Shown: one piece after another, positions 25,788-35,115 of the stretch
Position numbering within the stretch: position 1 is the stretch's first letter
Layout: each line of letters begins with the position of its first letter
Source of the DNA: an uncultured Prevotellaceae bacterium
Lineage (GTDB): Bacteria; Bacteroidota; Bacteroidia; Bacteroidales; Muribaculaceae
Direction: 5' to 3'
Length of the DNA stretch: 64,000 nt
NCBI GenBank assembly: GCA_900317325.1
Contig: ONGE01000008.1
Location: 124,001-188,000 of the forward strand
Notes under the pieces: generated by a model
The model's input: the letters and a program-made list of their open reading frames with translations, nothing else
Databases searched by the model: none
Told to the model about the DNA's origin: nothing
Position numbers and translations under genes: made by a program

Positions 25788-27995
25788 ATGAAACTGAAGG
25801 ATCTTATCGTTTTGATGGCCATTATGGGCTGTCTTTCCATCACTGCAAGTGCGCAATGTGGCATGTCGAGGCCAGTGAAGCGGCCTGTAATAGACAGCAA
25901 ATGGGTGAATCCGCGAATCGGCACCGGCGGGCACGGCCATGTGTTCCTGGGGGCCAACGTGCCGTTTGGTTATGTGCAGCTGGGCCCAACCGAGCACACG
26001 CGCGGCTGGGACTGGTGCTCGGGCTACCACGACAGCGATTCGATACTCATCGGGTTCGGGCATCAGCACCTGAGCGGCACGGGTATCGGCGACCTGGGCG
26101 ACATCGCCTTGCTGCCCGTGACCAGTCGCGACCAGCGCGAGGTGGTGTTCAGCCATGATGACGAAACGGTAAAACCCGGCTATTATTCCATCACGCTACG
26201 CGATAACGGCAAGCCCTATGTCAACGTGGAGCTCACCGCCACCAAGCGCACCGGCATGCACCGCTATGTGTTCACAGCCGACCATGATACCATCCTGCTG
26301 CGGCTTGATCTGGGGCAAGGCATCGGTTGGGACTCTCCCAAACAAATGATGATGGAGCAACGCTCCCCTCGCAGGATTGCAGGATATCGCTTCTCACAGG
26401 GCTGGGCTCGAGACCAGAAGGTCTTCTTTGTCATGGATTTCCAGCAAGATGTGTCATTAGAGAAACTGAATGGCGACACCACCGGCATTATCTCAGCGCA
26501 AAACTTTCCTTCTACGCCGCTCCTCGTCAAGGTGGGCTTATCGGCCGTGAGCATCGACAATGCCATCGCGAACCTGGAAGCCGAGAATCCCGACTGGCTG
26601 TTCAGTCAGGTGGTCAACAATGCTTGGCTTGCATGGGAAGACGAACTGGGGAAAATCAGCATCAAGACCGATAACGAGGATGACCGCGCGGTGTTCTACA
26701 CGGCGCTATATCACACGATGGTGGCGCCGTCGGTCTTCAGTGACGTGAACGGCGAATATCGGGGTGCCGACGGCCAGGTGCACAAGGGCGACTTCACCAA
26801 CTACACTACCCTGTCATTGTGGGACACCTATCGTGCAGCCCACCCCTTGCAGACGCTTATCCACCGCGAGAAACAAGCAGACATCGCCCAGACTTTCCTG
26901 CACATCGCCGAGCAGCAGGGCAAACTGCCCGTGTGGCACCTGATGGGCAACGAGACCGACTGCATGGTGGGCAACCCCGGTGTGCCCGTGCTGGCCGACC
27001 TGGTGCTGAAAGGCTTTGATGTGGACAAGGACAAAGCCCTCAAGGCGATGGTTACCAGTGCCATGCTCGATGAGCGCTCCATGGGACTGCTCAAGCAGTA
27101 TGGCTACATCCCCTATGACCTGGAGCCCGATAAAGAGACCGTGGCACGCGGCCTGGAATATGCCCTTGCCGACTGGTGCATTGCCCAGGTGGCCAAAGCG
27201 GCTGGAGACCGAGATAACTACAACTACTTCAACGAGCGCAGCAAGTCCTACCGTCACTATTTTGACAAGCAGAGCCGCTTCATGCGTGGCAAGGATTCAC
27301 AAGGTCATTTCCGCGATTTGGCCGAGTTTGATCCGTTATCCACCAAGCACCGCAACGATGACTACTGCGAGGGCAACGCTTGGCAATATACCTGGCTCGT
27401 GCCGCATGATGTACACGGGCTGGTGGACTTGTTCGGCAGTGAGAAGGCTTTTATCGCCAAACTCGACTCCCTGTTCACTGTCGAGGGAGACCTGGGCGAG
27501 GAGGCATCGCCCGACGTGAGTGGCCTCATCGGCCAGTATGCCCACGGCAACGAGCCCAGCCATCACATCATCTATATGTATAACTACATGGGGCAGCCCT
27601 GGAAGGCAGCAAAGCTCATCCGTCGCGTGTTGCGCGAGTTGTACCGCAATGGTCTTGACGGGCTGAGCGGCAACGAGGACGTGGGCCAGATGTCGGCATG
27701 GTATGTCCTGTCGTCCATCGGTCTATATCAGGAGGAGCCTGCCGGTGGCAAGTACATCATCGGCTCGCCGCTGTTCAGCGAAGCCACCCTCAATGTGGGT
27801 GACGGCAAAACCTTTACCGTCAAGGCTGTGAACAACAGCGACGAGAACATTTACGTCCAAAGCGCCACACTCAACGGCAAGCGCTACAACAAGAGCTGGA
27901 TCGACTACCGCGACATCATCGCCGGCGGCACGCTGCAACTGGTTATGGGTCCCAAGCCCTCGAAATGGGGCACGAGCAAGAAGGCCCGCCCCTGA
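25788..27995 (+). CDS. GH92 alpha-mannosidase (first)
   Basis: This 735-residue secreted glycoside hydrolase has a signal peptide (about 1-22, ending ASAQ). GH92 enzymes are calcium-dependent exo-mannosidases that trim alpha-linked mannose from N-glycans. Family features are an N-terminal beta-sandwich with VNPRIGTGGHGH, VPFGYVQLGP and GFGHQHLSGTG. The (alpha/alpha)6 domain has GNETDCMVGNPG, EGNAWQYTW, GNEPSHHIIYMYNYMGQPWK and GNEDVGQMSAWY. The catalytic acids lie in the EGNAWQ and NED blocks by family analogy. A second, diverged GH92 lies 2.9 kb downstream. No SusC/SusD genes are near. Confidence 0.94.
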   Translation: MKLKDLIVLMAIMGCLSITASAQCGMSRPVKRPVIDSKWVNPRIGTGGHGHVFLGANVPFGYVQLGPTEHTRGWDWCSGYHDSDSILIGFGHQHLSGTGIGDLGDIALLPVTSRDQREVVFSHDDETVKPGYYSITLRDNGKPYVNVELTATKRTGMHRYVFTADHDTILLRLDLGQGIGWDSPKQMMMEQRSPRRIAGYRFSQGWARDQKVFFVMDFQQDVSLEKLNGDTTGIISAQNFPSTPLLVKVGLSAVSIDNAIANLEAENPDWLFSQVVNNAWLAWEDELGKISIKTDNEDDRAVFYTALYHTMVAPSVFSDVNGEYRGADGQVHKGDFTNYTTLSLWDTYRAAHPLQTLIHREKQADIAQTFLHIAEQQGKLPVWHLMGNETDCMVGNPGVPVLADLVLKGFDVDKDKALKAMVTSAMLDERSMGLLKQYGYIPYDLEPDKETVARGLEYALADWCIAQVAKAAGDRDNYNYFNERSKSYRHYFDKQSRFMRGKDSQGHFRDLAEFDPLSTKHRNDDYCEGNAWQYTWLVPHDVHGLVDLFGSEKAFIAKLDSLFTVEGDLGEEASPDVSGLIGQYAHGNEPSHHIIYMYNYMGQPWKAAKLIRRVLRELYRNGLDGLSGNEDVGQMSAWYVLSSIGLYQEEPAGGKYIIGSPLFSEATLNVGDGKTFTVKAVNNSDENIYVQSATLNGKRYNKSWIDYRDIIAGGTLQLVMGPKPSKWGTSKKARP

Positions 27996-28066
27996 GCACG
28001 AGAGAAGCAACAGTGGGTATGTCATTGAATTTTGACACATCCCGTCTAATTATGGTAATGTCGCGG

Positions 28067-28227
28067 TTTGTGGCCCCATTCAGGGCCCAAGTGACGTAGC
28101 GCACCTGCTCCCCAGGCCACACAGATCCTTCGGCCTGTGCGCCCTGGGGTTATACCCATTCAAGGCCTCTGGCCTTGTGCAGGTCTTCGACCTGCTTAGA
28201 CGTGCCACTTGCACTGATGACCACAAA
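28067..28227. repeat. Second palindromic intergenic element
   Basis: About 160 bp of non-coding DNA has outer inverted TTTGTGG (28067-28073) and CCACAAA (28221-28227), with a nearby CAAGTG/CACTTG pair. A row of small hairpins lies inside: GGCCTGTGC with an opposite arm, AGGCCTCTGGCCT, and CAGGTCTTCGACCTG. No ORF fits. Its composition resembles other Bacteroidales repeat elements. Confidence 0.5.
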
Positions 28228-28260
28228 GTGTCCCAATGCAGAAAACAGAAGCCAAGCAAC

Positions 28261-28296
28261 AAAAAAAAGAGGGAGTGTGAAACTCCCCCTTTTTTA
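28261..28296 (-). terminator. Terminator of the 666-residue dockerin-tailed gene
   Basis: GGGAGT and ACTCCC (28282-28287) form a short GC stem flanked by A and T runs, so it can act on both strands. It lies about 36 bp past the minus-strand stop. Confidence 0.65.
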
Positions 28297-28331
28297 GTTA
28301 CAGTGAGCTGTTGTCACTGATGATAGAATAA

Positions 28332-30332
28332 TTACTGCAGTGACATCACATAGTTGATCAGCATCGTAACGTCGGTGATCGTGATGCCATTGTCATCGTT
28401 CATATCAGAGTTGTAGAAGTTGATGATATCGAAGTTCTCGCTCATGATAGCGGAGATCAGGATAGTAACATCGGTGATGTTAACTACTTGGTCATCGTTC
28501 ACGTCACCCTTCAGGCCTACGGGAGGAACTTCAACCTTCTCGATCTTGAGCGTCATGTTCTCGAGGTTGAGGGTCATGTTATACTCACCAGCAGGAATCT
28601 TGAAGGCCTGACCGCCCTCATAGAAGGAGGTGAGGGAGATATCAATGTTGAGCGTTCCATCGTTAACCTCGAAGTCGCCCTCGGAAACAGCACCAAAGCG
28701 GAAGGGAGCAATGTAATTCCAGCCACCCTCGTCGTCGTTCTCGGCGAGTTCTTTGGTGAAGCCGAAGTAGTTGTAACCATCGTGACGGCCATCGAAGGTG
28801 AAGTTCAAGGTGTAGAGGGCAGTCTCCTCGTCATAGTTAAACTTCACACCATCGTTGGGAACCCAATTGTCCATATTGCCACCCAGCATGTATACATTGG
28901 GAATCGAAGCCAAGGTGGTGAACTCAACGATGTCGGTCCATTCAGAATCTGATGCCTTACCGTCAGCCTGTACCTGTACCTCATACTTGGTGTTGGGGGT
29001 CAAATTCTCGATTACGTAATCGGTAGCCTCGATGCCGTAAACGTAGTTCCAAGGCTCGGGCTCAATAACCTCACCAATCTGGATATTGTCGATGTAGAGA
29101 TAGTAGCAGTCATAGCTGTCGTAGTGACGGAAGACGAGGCGACCCACCTGACCGTTGAATTGGCTCAGATCGGCGGTAATCGTGATCTCATCCTGAGTGT
29201 CAGAGCAATAATAATCGCCAATGTAAACCAAGTCTTCCTCAGTGGGAGCATAGCCCGACTCAGAATCCCAACCGAATACAGCAAACACGCCCATGTGATC
29301 GGGGTAACGGTATACACCGCCCAGAGTGAATGACAGCGTACCATTAAGGGCCACTTCGGGCGAGATCAGCCAGTTGTCAGGGTCTAAGGATTCATAATTA
29401 GAAGTGTAGGACTCTGAGTACCAAATAACATTGGTATGTTCTGAGTCAAAGTATGTGGGTGACCAATTATTTTCGTCACCATCCTTATCTACCGTATACC
29501 AATCAGAAAGCCAGCTCAGGTCATCAACAGGGAAGTCCCAGAAGACGCCACCGCCAGCCTCGGTATCGGTCCAAGGACGCCAGCGCAGGTTCCAAGCCAC
29601 GTCGTCGTTGTCATCCCAAGCCACGTTAGCAAAGACGTCACCAGGATTAACCGTCAGGTTCTCGGGAACGGTGATTGCTCTGTCAGGCTCAATAGCGGTG
29701 AGAGTAACAAAGTCATGGCCATCATCACCAAGTGCTAATGTGAATCTGTAGTCAACACCCTCATAGAATGTAAAGTCATCCTCACGGCCACCTACATTAC
29801 CATTTTGAGAAGCAATCCAGAGCCTGTCGCCAGGAGTGGGGTTAACAATAACATAGTCATAGGTTCCTGCGGGAAGCAGAATTGTCACGCTGCCATCGGC
29901 AACAATGTTCTCTGTATCCAGATTCTGGTCAGCATTTTCAGGAATCTTGAACTCAAAATTGTCATAACTTCCAGAGAAGGTGCCATTACCACCTGCAGGC
30001 TCAAATTCTACACCATAGGCGGTAGCATCGGCATCTAACAGCATCTGGTATCCAGAGTGATCGGGATACTCTTCTGAATCCCATACATAATGGGCTTCAA
30101 GGGTAACTGCACAATAACCAGCGGGAATGTCCACCTTGGCAGGAGCCCTGAATGCTGTTGTGGGCGTTGCAAAAGGATTCACGAATTTGGTGTGTTTTGC
30201 GTTCTGCACCATCACACCGTTCTTGTCCAGAGCCTTAGGAAGAACTGACCTGACTCTACGGGATTGATCAATACCAGCTGAAGCAGAAACTGCTACAGTC
30301 AGTGTCAACAATAAGAATAATAATTTTTTCAT
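28332..30332 (-). CDS. Secreted multidomain protein with dockerin-like C-terminus
   Basis: Read from MKKLLFLLL this is 666 residues with a signal peptide (about 1-20). A CBM/cleaved-adhesin-like part and an Fn3-like strand set lead to a choice-of-anchor J (cleaved adhesin) domain with WSPTYFDSE, DPDNWLISPEV and FRHYDSYDCYYLYIDNI. A second Fn3 unit follows (LTPNTKYEVQVQA), then a SusE/SusF-like beta domain with VYMLGGNMDNW. The last about 60 residues have two EF-hand-like loops (DVNDDQVVNITD; DMNDDNGITITD), as in type I dockerins. There is no T9SS C-terminal signal. The location is probably the surface or secreted; ligands are unknown. Confidence 0.8.
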   Translation of the reverse strand: MKKLLFLLLTLTVAVSASAGIDQSRRVRSVLPKALDKNGVMVQNAKHTKFVNPFATPTTAFRAPAKVDIPAGYCAVTLEAHYVWDSEEYPDHSGYQMLLDADATAYGVEFEPAGGNGTFSGSYDNFEFKIPENADQNLDTENIVADGSVTILLPAGTYDYVIVNPTPGDRLWIASQNGNVGGREDDFTFYEGVDYRFTLALGDDGHDFVTLTAIEPDRAITVPENLTVNPGDVFANVAWDDNDDVAWNLRWRPWTDTEAGGGVFWDFPVDDLSWLSDWYTVDKDGDENNWSPTYFDSEHTNVIWYSESYTSNYESLDPDNWLISPEVALNGTLSFTLGGVYRYPDHMGVFAVFGWDSESGYAPTEEDLVYIGDYYCSDTQDEITITADLSQFNGQVGRLVFRHYDSYDCYYLYIDNIQIGEVIEPEPWNYVYGIEATDYVIENLTPNTKYEVQVQADGKASDSEWTDIVEFTTLASIPNVYMLGGNMDNWVPNDGVKFNYDEETALYTLNFTFDGRHDGYNYFGFTKELAENDDEGGWNYIAPFRFGAVSEGDFEVNDGTLNIDISLTSFYEGGQAFKIPAGEYNMTLNLENMTLKIEKVEVPPVGLKGDVNDDQVVNITDVTILISAIMSENFDIINFYNSDMNDDNGITITDVTMLINYVMSLQ

Positions 30333-30470
30333 AAAAAAAAACCAGTTAAAGTTAATAGAATATGAATAAATACTATAAAAATACATTTGGGTTAAATCAC
30401 AAATTCATCCAAGAAGGAAATACTTGCAGTAAACACCATACTTGAATAAGGTTTTTTTGTAATTTGTTCG

Positions 30471-30501
30471 CAAAAATACATAGTTTTCAAAAATAAACAA
30501 A
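30471..30501 (-). promoter_or_regulatory. Promoter of the dockerin-tailed gene
   Basis: The minus strand reads TATTTTTG (30478-30471) and TTTG (30501-30498) with a 19-nt spacer, a textbook match. The leader is about 130 nt, and the in-frame ATG at 30386 is less likely than 30332, which starts the signal peptide. Confidence 0.7.
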
Positions 30502-30838
30502 CTATTGTAATAATTTTTTATTATCAGTTGCAGAAATTGACCATTTTTAGTAGTCTTGTTTTTGTATTAAAAATCCTCCAATCTATCAAGAAATCCTTTA
30601 CCTGCTTGTAGACAGGCTCGATGGGGGAAAGTATAATAACTTGATATCGAAGCTTTTTTCAGGTCGGTGGATATTACAGATCATCATGAGGAATCGGCAA
30701 TCATCTTCGGTCAGGGATAAGGTAAAAACCATTCAACTTTTTTTAGGGTACTACATTCAGTTTTCTCGTCGATTTGTCCAAATGGACAGATGGATGTGAT
30801 TTTCTGGTATTTATCCAATGATTTATCGAGATTTGTGT
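30502..30838. other. Gap between divergent genes with a small palindrome
   Basis: About 340 bp without coding potential. TGTCCAAATGGACA (30775-30788) is an inverted repeat about 50 bp upstream of the GH92 -7 box and could be a regulator site. Nothing else was recognised. Confidence 0.4.
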
Positions 30839-30846
30839 TATCTTTG
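30839..30846 (+). promoter_or_regulatory. -7 box of the second GH92 gene
   Basis: TATCTTTG lies 49 nt before the ATG at 30896. A second match, TACATTTG, is at 30850-30857. Either could be used; both exclude the earlier frame opening at 30818. Confidence 0.45.
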
Positions 30847-30895
30847 GCTTACATTTGTAGGGCAACAAGCGAACAATAAATATAATACACTGACT

Positions 30896-33154
30896 ATGAG
30901 ACATATACTGCTCATTATTGCTATAGCTTTAGGAATCACGGCAGCTGGCGGAGAACTGCAGCCTGTGGATTATGTCAATACGCTGGTTGGGTCACAGTCC
31001 AGCTTCCAGCTATCGACAGGCAATACCTATCCTGCCATCGCCTTGCCGTGGGGCATGAACTGCTGGGTGCCGCAAACAGGGAAAAACGGCGATGGATGGC
31101 AATACACCTACACGGCTAACAAGATACGCGGTTTCAAGCAGACGCACCAGCCCAGCCCCTGGATCAACGACTACGGCCAGTTCTCGCTGATGCCCACCGT
31201 GGGTGACCCCGTGTGGGACGAGAACGAGCGCGCCAGCTGGTTCTCGCACAAGGCCGAAGTGGCAACGCCCTATTACTATAAGGTCTATCTTGCCGACTAT
31301 GACGTAATTGCCGAGGTAGCCCCCACTGAGCGGGCCGCCATCCTGCGTTTCACCTTCCCCGAAACTGATCAGGCCAACGTCGTGATAGACGCTTTTGACA
31401 AGGGCTCCGTTGTCAGAATCGACCCTGAACATCATGCGGTATATGGATACTCGACACGAAATAGCGGTGGCGTGACTGAGGGTTTCAAAAACTTCTTTAT
31501 CATTCAGTTTGACAAGCCTTTCTCATCGTTCAGCGTTGTCGAAGACAGTATCTTGCACTATGGTGAAAAAGGCATCGGGTGCAACCATGCAGGGGCAATC
31601 TTGACATTCAACACCCATCGTGGCGAGCAGGTCAATGCACGCGTCGCCTCATCGTTTATCAACCTTGACCAACCCCTGGTCAACTTGCGGGAATTGGGCG
31701 ATGATGACCTCGAAACCGTCAAGGAGAAAGGTCGCCAGCGCTGGAACGAGGTGTTGGGCCGCATCCAGGTCGAGGACGATGACATCGACCACCTGCGCAC
31801 GTTCTATTCGTGCCTGTACCGCTCTGTGCTGTTTCCCCGCAGTTTCTATGAAATCGATGCTAACAGGCAGCCGGTCCACTATAGTCCTTACAACGGTCAG
31901 GTGCTGCCAGGCAGGCTGTTCACCGACACAGGGTTCTGGGATACCTTCCGCGCCCTGATGCCGTTTGTTGACCTGATGTATCCCACAATGGGCACCTGGA
32001 TGCAGGAGGGGCTGGTAAACACATGGCTCGAAAGCGGCTTCCTGCCCGAATGGGCGAGCCCCGGACATCGCAACTGCATGGTGGGCAACAACAGTGCCTC
32101 GGTGGTTGCCGACGCCTACCTGAAGGGCTTGCGTGGATATGATGTCAATAAACTGTGGGAGGCCGTGGTGCATGGCACTACCGCCGTGCATCCCCAGGTG
32201 AAATCCACGGGGCGTTTAGGCCATGAGTATTACAACGAACTGGGTTATATCCCCTACGATGTCGGTATCAACGAGAGTGTGGCCAGGACGCTGGAGTATG
32301 CCTACGACGACTGGTGTATCTACCGCCTGGGCAAGGCACTGGGCAAGCCCGAGAGTGAAATCAAGGTCTATGCCGAGCGGGCGATGAACTACCGCAACGT
32401 GTTTGATGCCGAAACCAAACTCATGCGCGGCCGGCTCAAGGACGGGTCTTTCCAGTCGCCCTTCAGCCCGTTGAAATGGGGTGACGCCTTCACCGAGGGC
32501 AACAGCTGGCATTACACCTGGAGCGTGTTCCACGATCCTCAGGGCTTGATTGACCTGATGGGCGGAAAGCAGACTTTCTGCCAGATGCTGGACTCGGTAT
32601 TTGCTGTGCCTCCTGTTTTTGACGACAGCTATTACGGCTATACCATCCACGAGATACGCGAGATGCAGATCATGAACATGGGTAACTATGCCCACGGCAA
32701 TCAGCCCATCCAGCACATGATCTACCTATATAATTATGCGGGACAGCCATGGAAGGCGCAGTACTGGGTGCGCCAAGTGATGGACCGCATGTACAGCGCA
32801 ACGCCTGACGGCTATTGCGGCGACGAGGACAACGGGCAGACCTCGGCGTGGTATGTGTTCTCGGCTCTGGGATTCTATCCCGTGTGCCCCGGCAGCAACC
32901 AGTATGTCATCGGGGCGCCCTATCTCGACAAGATGACCTTGAATCTCGAGAACGGAAAGCAGGTGACCATCACTCGCGAGGGCAAGGGCTGCTACATCCA
33001 GTCGATGACCATCGACGGCAAACCCTATAGCCGCAATTACCTGGACCACGACCAGCTGATGAAGGGGTGTCACATCCATTATATCATGAGCGACAAGCCC
33101 AACTACAGCCGCGGCACCGGCAAGGGAGACCTCCCCTACTCCTTCTCCCGTTGA
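30896..33154 (+). CDS. GH92 alpha-mannosidase (second)
   Basis: This 752-residue secreted protein has a signal peptide (about 1-18). It has the GH92 blocks VDYVNTLVGSQS, YPAIALPWGMNCW, GHRNCMVGNNSA, EGNSWHYTWSVFHDPQGL, GNQPIQHMIYLYNYAGQPWKA and GDEDNGQTSAWYVF. It differs clearly from the first GH92 (for example WGMN against FGYV at the sugar-binding loop), so it may prefer another linkage. The start MRHILLII is set by signal peptide and promoter position. Together the two suggest stepwise removal of mannose from N-glycans. Confidence 0.94.
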   Translation: MRHILLIIAIALGITAAGGELQPVDYVNTLVGSQSSFQLSTGNTYPAIALPWGMNCWVPQTGKNGDGWQYTYTANKIRGFKQTHQPSPWINDYGQFSLMPTVGDPVWDENERASWFSHKAEVATPYYYKVYLADYDVIAEVAPTERAAILRFTFPETDQANVVIDAFDKGSVVRIDPEHHAVYGYSTRNSGGVTEGFKNFFIIQFDKPFSSFSVVEDSILHYGEKGIGCNHAGAILTFNTHRGEQVNARVASSFINLDQPLVNLRELGDDDLETVKEKGRQRWNEVLGRIQVEDDDIDHLRTFYSCLYRSVLFPRSFYEIDANRQPVHYSPYNGQVLPGRLFTDTGFWDTFRALMPFVDLMYPTMGTWMQEGLVNTWLESGFLPEWASPGHRNCMVGNNSASVVADAYLKGLRGYDVNKLWEAVVHGTTAVHPQVKSTGRLGHEYYNELGYIPYDVGINESVARTLEYAYDDWCIYRLGKALGKPESEIKVYAERAMNYRNVFDAETKLMRGRLKDGSFQSPFSPLKWGDAFTEGNSWHYTWSVFHDPQGLIDLMGGKQTFCQMLDSVFAVPPVFDDSYYGYTIHEIREMQIMNMGNYAHGNQPIQHMIYLYNYAGQPWKAQYWVRQVMDRMYSATPDGYCGDEDNGQTSAWYVFSALGFYPVCPGSNQYVIGAPYLDKMTLNLENGKQVTITREGKGCYIQSMTIDGKPYSRNYLDHDQLMKGCHIHYIMSDKPNYSRGTGKGDLPYSFSR

Positions 33155-33189
33155 TTATCTCCACTCGCCAGAAGATCACTATCGCCTGC

Positions 33190-33255
33190 ACGGGCGGATG
33201 CAACGGACGGAACGGATGAAACGGAAATAACGGACATTACGGATGAGACGGATGT
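33190..33255 (+). repeat. ACGGA-rich degenerate short repeat
   Basis: About seven copies of CGGA (variants CGGATG, CGGACG, CGGAAA, CGGACA) occur within 65 bp after the GH92 stop. It looks like a short sequence that has grown by slippage. No other feature was seen in 33155-33276. Confidence 0.5.
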
Positions 33256-33276
33256 TGCCGAATCATTCTCAAAAAC

Positions 33277-33307
33277 TTTGACATTTCAAATAATTGTTGT
33301 AATTTTG
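33277..33307 (+). promoter_or_regulatory. Promoter of the 524-residue dockerin-tailed gene
   Basis: TTTG (33277-33280), a 19-nt spacer and TAATTTTG (33300-33307) match the consensus exactly. The leader is about 145 nt, long enough for a 5' control element, but no known riboswitch was recognised. Confidence 0.7.
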
Positions 33308-33457
33308 TCCACACTTTGTGCATAAAATCAATATTCATACATTCTGCACCCCAACCGCATCAATGAAAACCCAATCGGTCCAGTGTGTTGAACAACGATT
33401 GATTATAGCCATTAAACCAACCATTTAATAATTAACTATTATCTTAAAGCATCTTTT

Positions 33458-35032
33458 ATGAACAAAAGAACCAGACTCTTATTGACTGCATTCATGATGC
33501 TGTCGATATTCACAACGGTACAGGCCAACAACACGTTGACCTTATACGATGATGGAGAGTCGAGCACCAGTGCTCCCATCAACAATGCCTACCTAGATGA
33601 AGTGGGCACCCGCACTCAAGTGATTTACCCCGCCCAGGACATTACCGCCATGTATGGCGAGCTCATCAATTCGATGACATTCTACACCTATGACCCCATC
33701 TCGGTAGACGGCGGCGAGATAGAGGTATCGGTAGGTGAAACTAGCCAAACCCAGTTCAGCGGCGCCGGCTCCTATGTCGAGGGATTGACCCATGTGGCGA
33801 CCATCTCGATGACAAGCGGTGCGACCAAAATCGAGATTGTCTTTGACACGCCCATTCGATACCATGGCGGCAACTTTGTGATCGAGACCCTGGTGACCGA
33901 AGCCACCGATTTCTGCTACGTCACCTTCATGGGCAGCAGACCACAAATCTACACAGCCATGACACGCAACGAAGTCGAAAGATTCTTGCCCAAGACTACA
34001 TTCAACTACGGCATCACGGCCGATTATAACGCCAAGGTCATGCCCGATGAGCTGACGTTCAACACCATTCGCGCCGAGCGCACCGACATCATGTCGATCA
34101 CGCTCATCAACAATGGCCTGATGGAGTTTGCGCCCACGTTCAGCGTCGAAGCACCTTTCATCGTCAACATGCCCGATACCGTCCTCCTCGCCGGAGCATC
34201 GATGGAGGTTCCCGTGACCTTTGCACCTCAAGCCGAGGGCACCTATACCGCCACGCTCAGCATCAACTGCGGTGAGGCAGGCATTGTCGAAGCCACGCTC
34301 CACGGTACCGCCATTGCAGCAGCCGAGGATCTTCTTGTCGGCGACGAGACCGATTATGCCAGCTTCGTGCCTATCTACGGTAATGACATCGACATCGTGG
34401 ATACCCGTAGCCAGATGATTTACAATGCCAATCTGCTCACCGACATGGCAGGTGGTGACATCGTGGCCCTGCAGTTCCATGTCAAGGACAAGGTGAAGAT
34501 GGAGGGCGGCGTCATTCAGCTGTCGCTCAAGGAAGTGGAAGACAGCGTGTTCAAGTCGCGCAAGATCGTCACCGACCTCACCGCTGTAGCTACCATGACC
34601 CCTGTATATGACGGCACCGAGTTTGCATTCACCTTCGATGAGCCCTTCAAGTACAATGGCGGTCACCTGCTTGTCGAGTGCCTTGTGATTGAAGCCGGCA
34701 CCACCCACTACAGGCAGACGTTCTTCTGGGGCACCCCCATGAACAGTAACGTTTCCATTTACACCTCAATGGATTATGGCAGCATGTACACCGATTATGT
34801 GCCCTTCATGCCCGAAATCACCTTCTCCTACCAGAAGAAGCAGGCCGAGGTAATGCACGGCGATGTCAATGATGATGGTATTGTGAACATCAGCGACGTG
34901 ACCGCACTCATCAACTTCGTCCTCAGCGGCAATAGCGACATCAACACTGTCAATGCCGACGTCAACGACGATGGGGCCGTCAACATCAGCGATGTGACTA
35001 TGCTCATCAACATGGTCATGACCAGCTATTAA
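33458..35032 (+). CDS. Secreted two-repeat protein with dockerin-like C-terminus
   Basis: This 524-residue protein has a signal peptide (about 1-23). Two copies of the same beta domain are visible (about 25-190 and 290-455). Shared landmarks are RTQVIY/RSQMIY, INSMTFY/IVALQFH, FDTPIRYHGGNFVIETLV/FDEPFKYNGGHLLVECLV and IYTAM/IYTSM. Between them is an ASH/choice-of-anchor D-like immunoglobulin fold (about 195-285). The last 60 residues are two dockerin-like loops (DVNDDGIVNISD; DVNDDGAVNISD). The function is unknown; a surface or secreted binding role is likely. Confidence 0.8.
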   Translation: MNKRTRLLLTAFMMLSIFTTVQANNTLTLYDDGESSTSAPINNAYLDEVGTRTQVIYPAQDITAMYGELINSMTFYTYDPISVDGGEIEVSVGETSQTQFSGAGSYVEGLTHVATISMTSGATKIEIVFDTPIRYHGGNFVIETLVTEATDFCYVTFMGSRPQIYTAMTRNEVERFLPKTTFNYGITADYNAKVMPDELTFNTIRAERTDIMSITLINNGLMEFAPTFSVEAPFIVNMPDTVLLAGASMEVPVTFAPQAEGTYTATLSINCGEAGIVEATLHGTAIAAAEDLLVGDETDYASFVPIYGNDIDIVDTRSQMIYNANLLTDMAGGDIVALQFHVKDKVKMEGGVIQLSLKEVEDSVFKSRKIVTDLTAVATMTPVYDGTEFAFTFDEPFKYNGGHLLVECLVIEAGTTHYRQTFFWGTPMNSNVSIYTSMDYGSMYTDYVPFMPEITFSYQKKQAEVMHGDVNDDGIVNISDVTALINFVLSGNSDINTVNADVNDDGAVNISDVTMLINMVMTSY

Positions 35033-35063
35033 AGCCCGTCAAGGAAACAACAAGCCTGAAAAA

Positions 35064-35095
35064 ACAAGGGCAGGTCGCACATGGCCTGCCCTTGT
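35064..35095. terminator. Bidirectional terminator
   Basis: ACAAGGGCAGG (35064-35074) pairs perfectly with CCTGCCCTTGT (35085-35095), with A and T runs outside. It ends the dockerin-tailed gene and tatC. Confidence 0.85.
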
Positions 35096-35115
35096 CTTTT
35101 TATCATTTATAGGAT

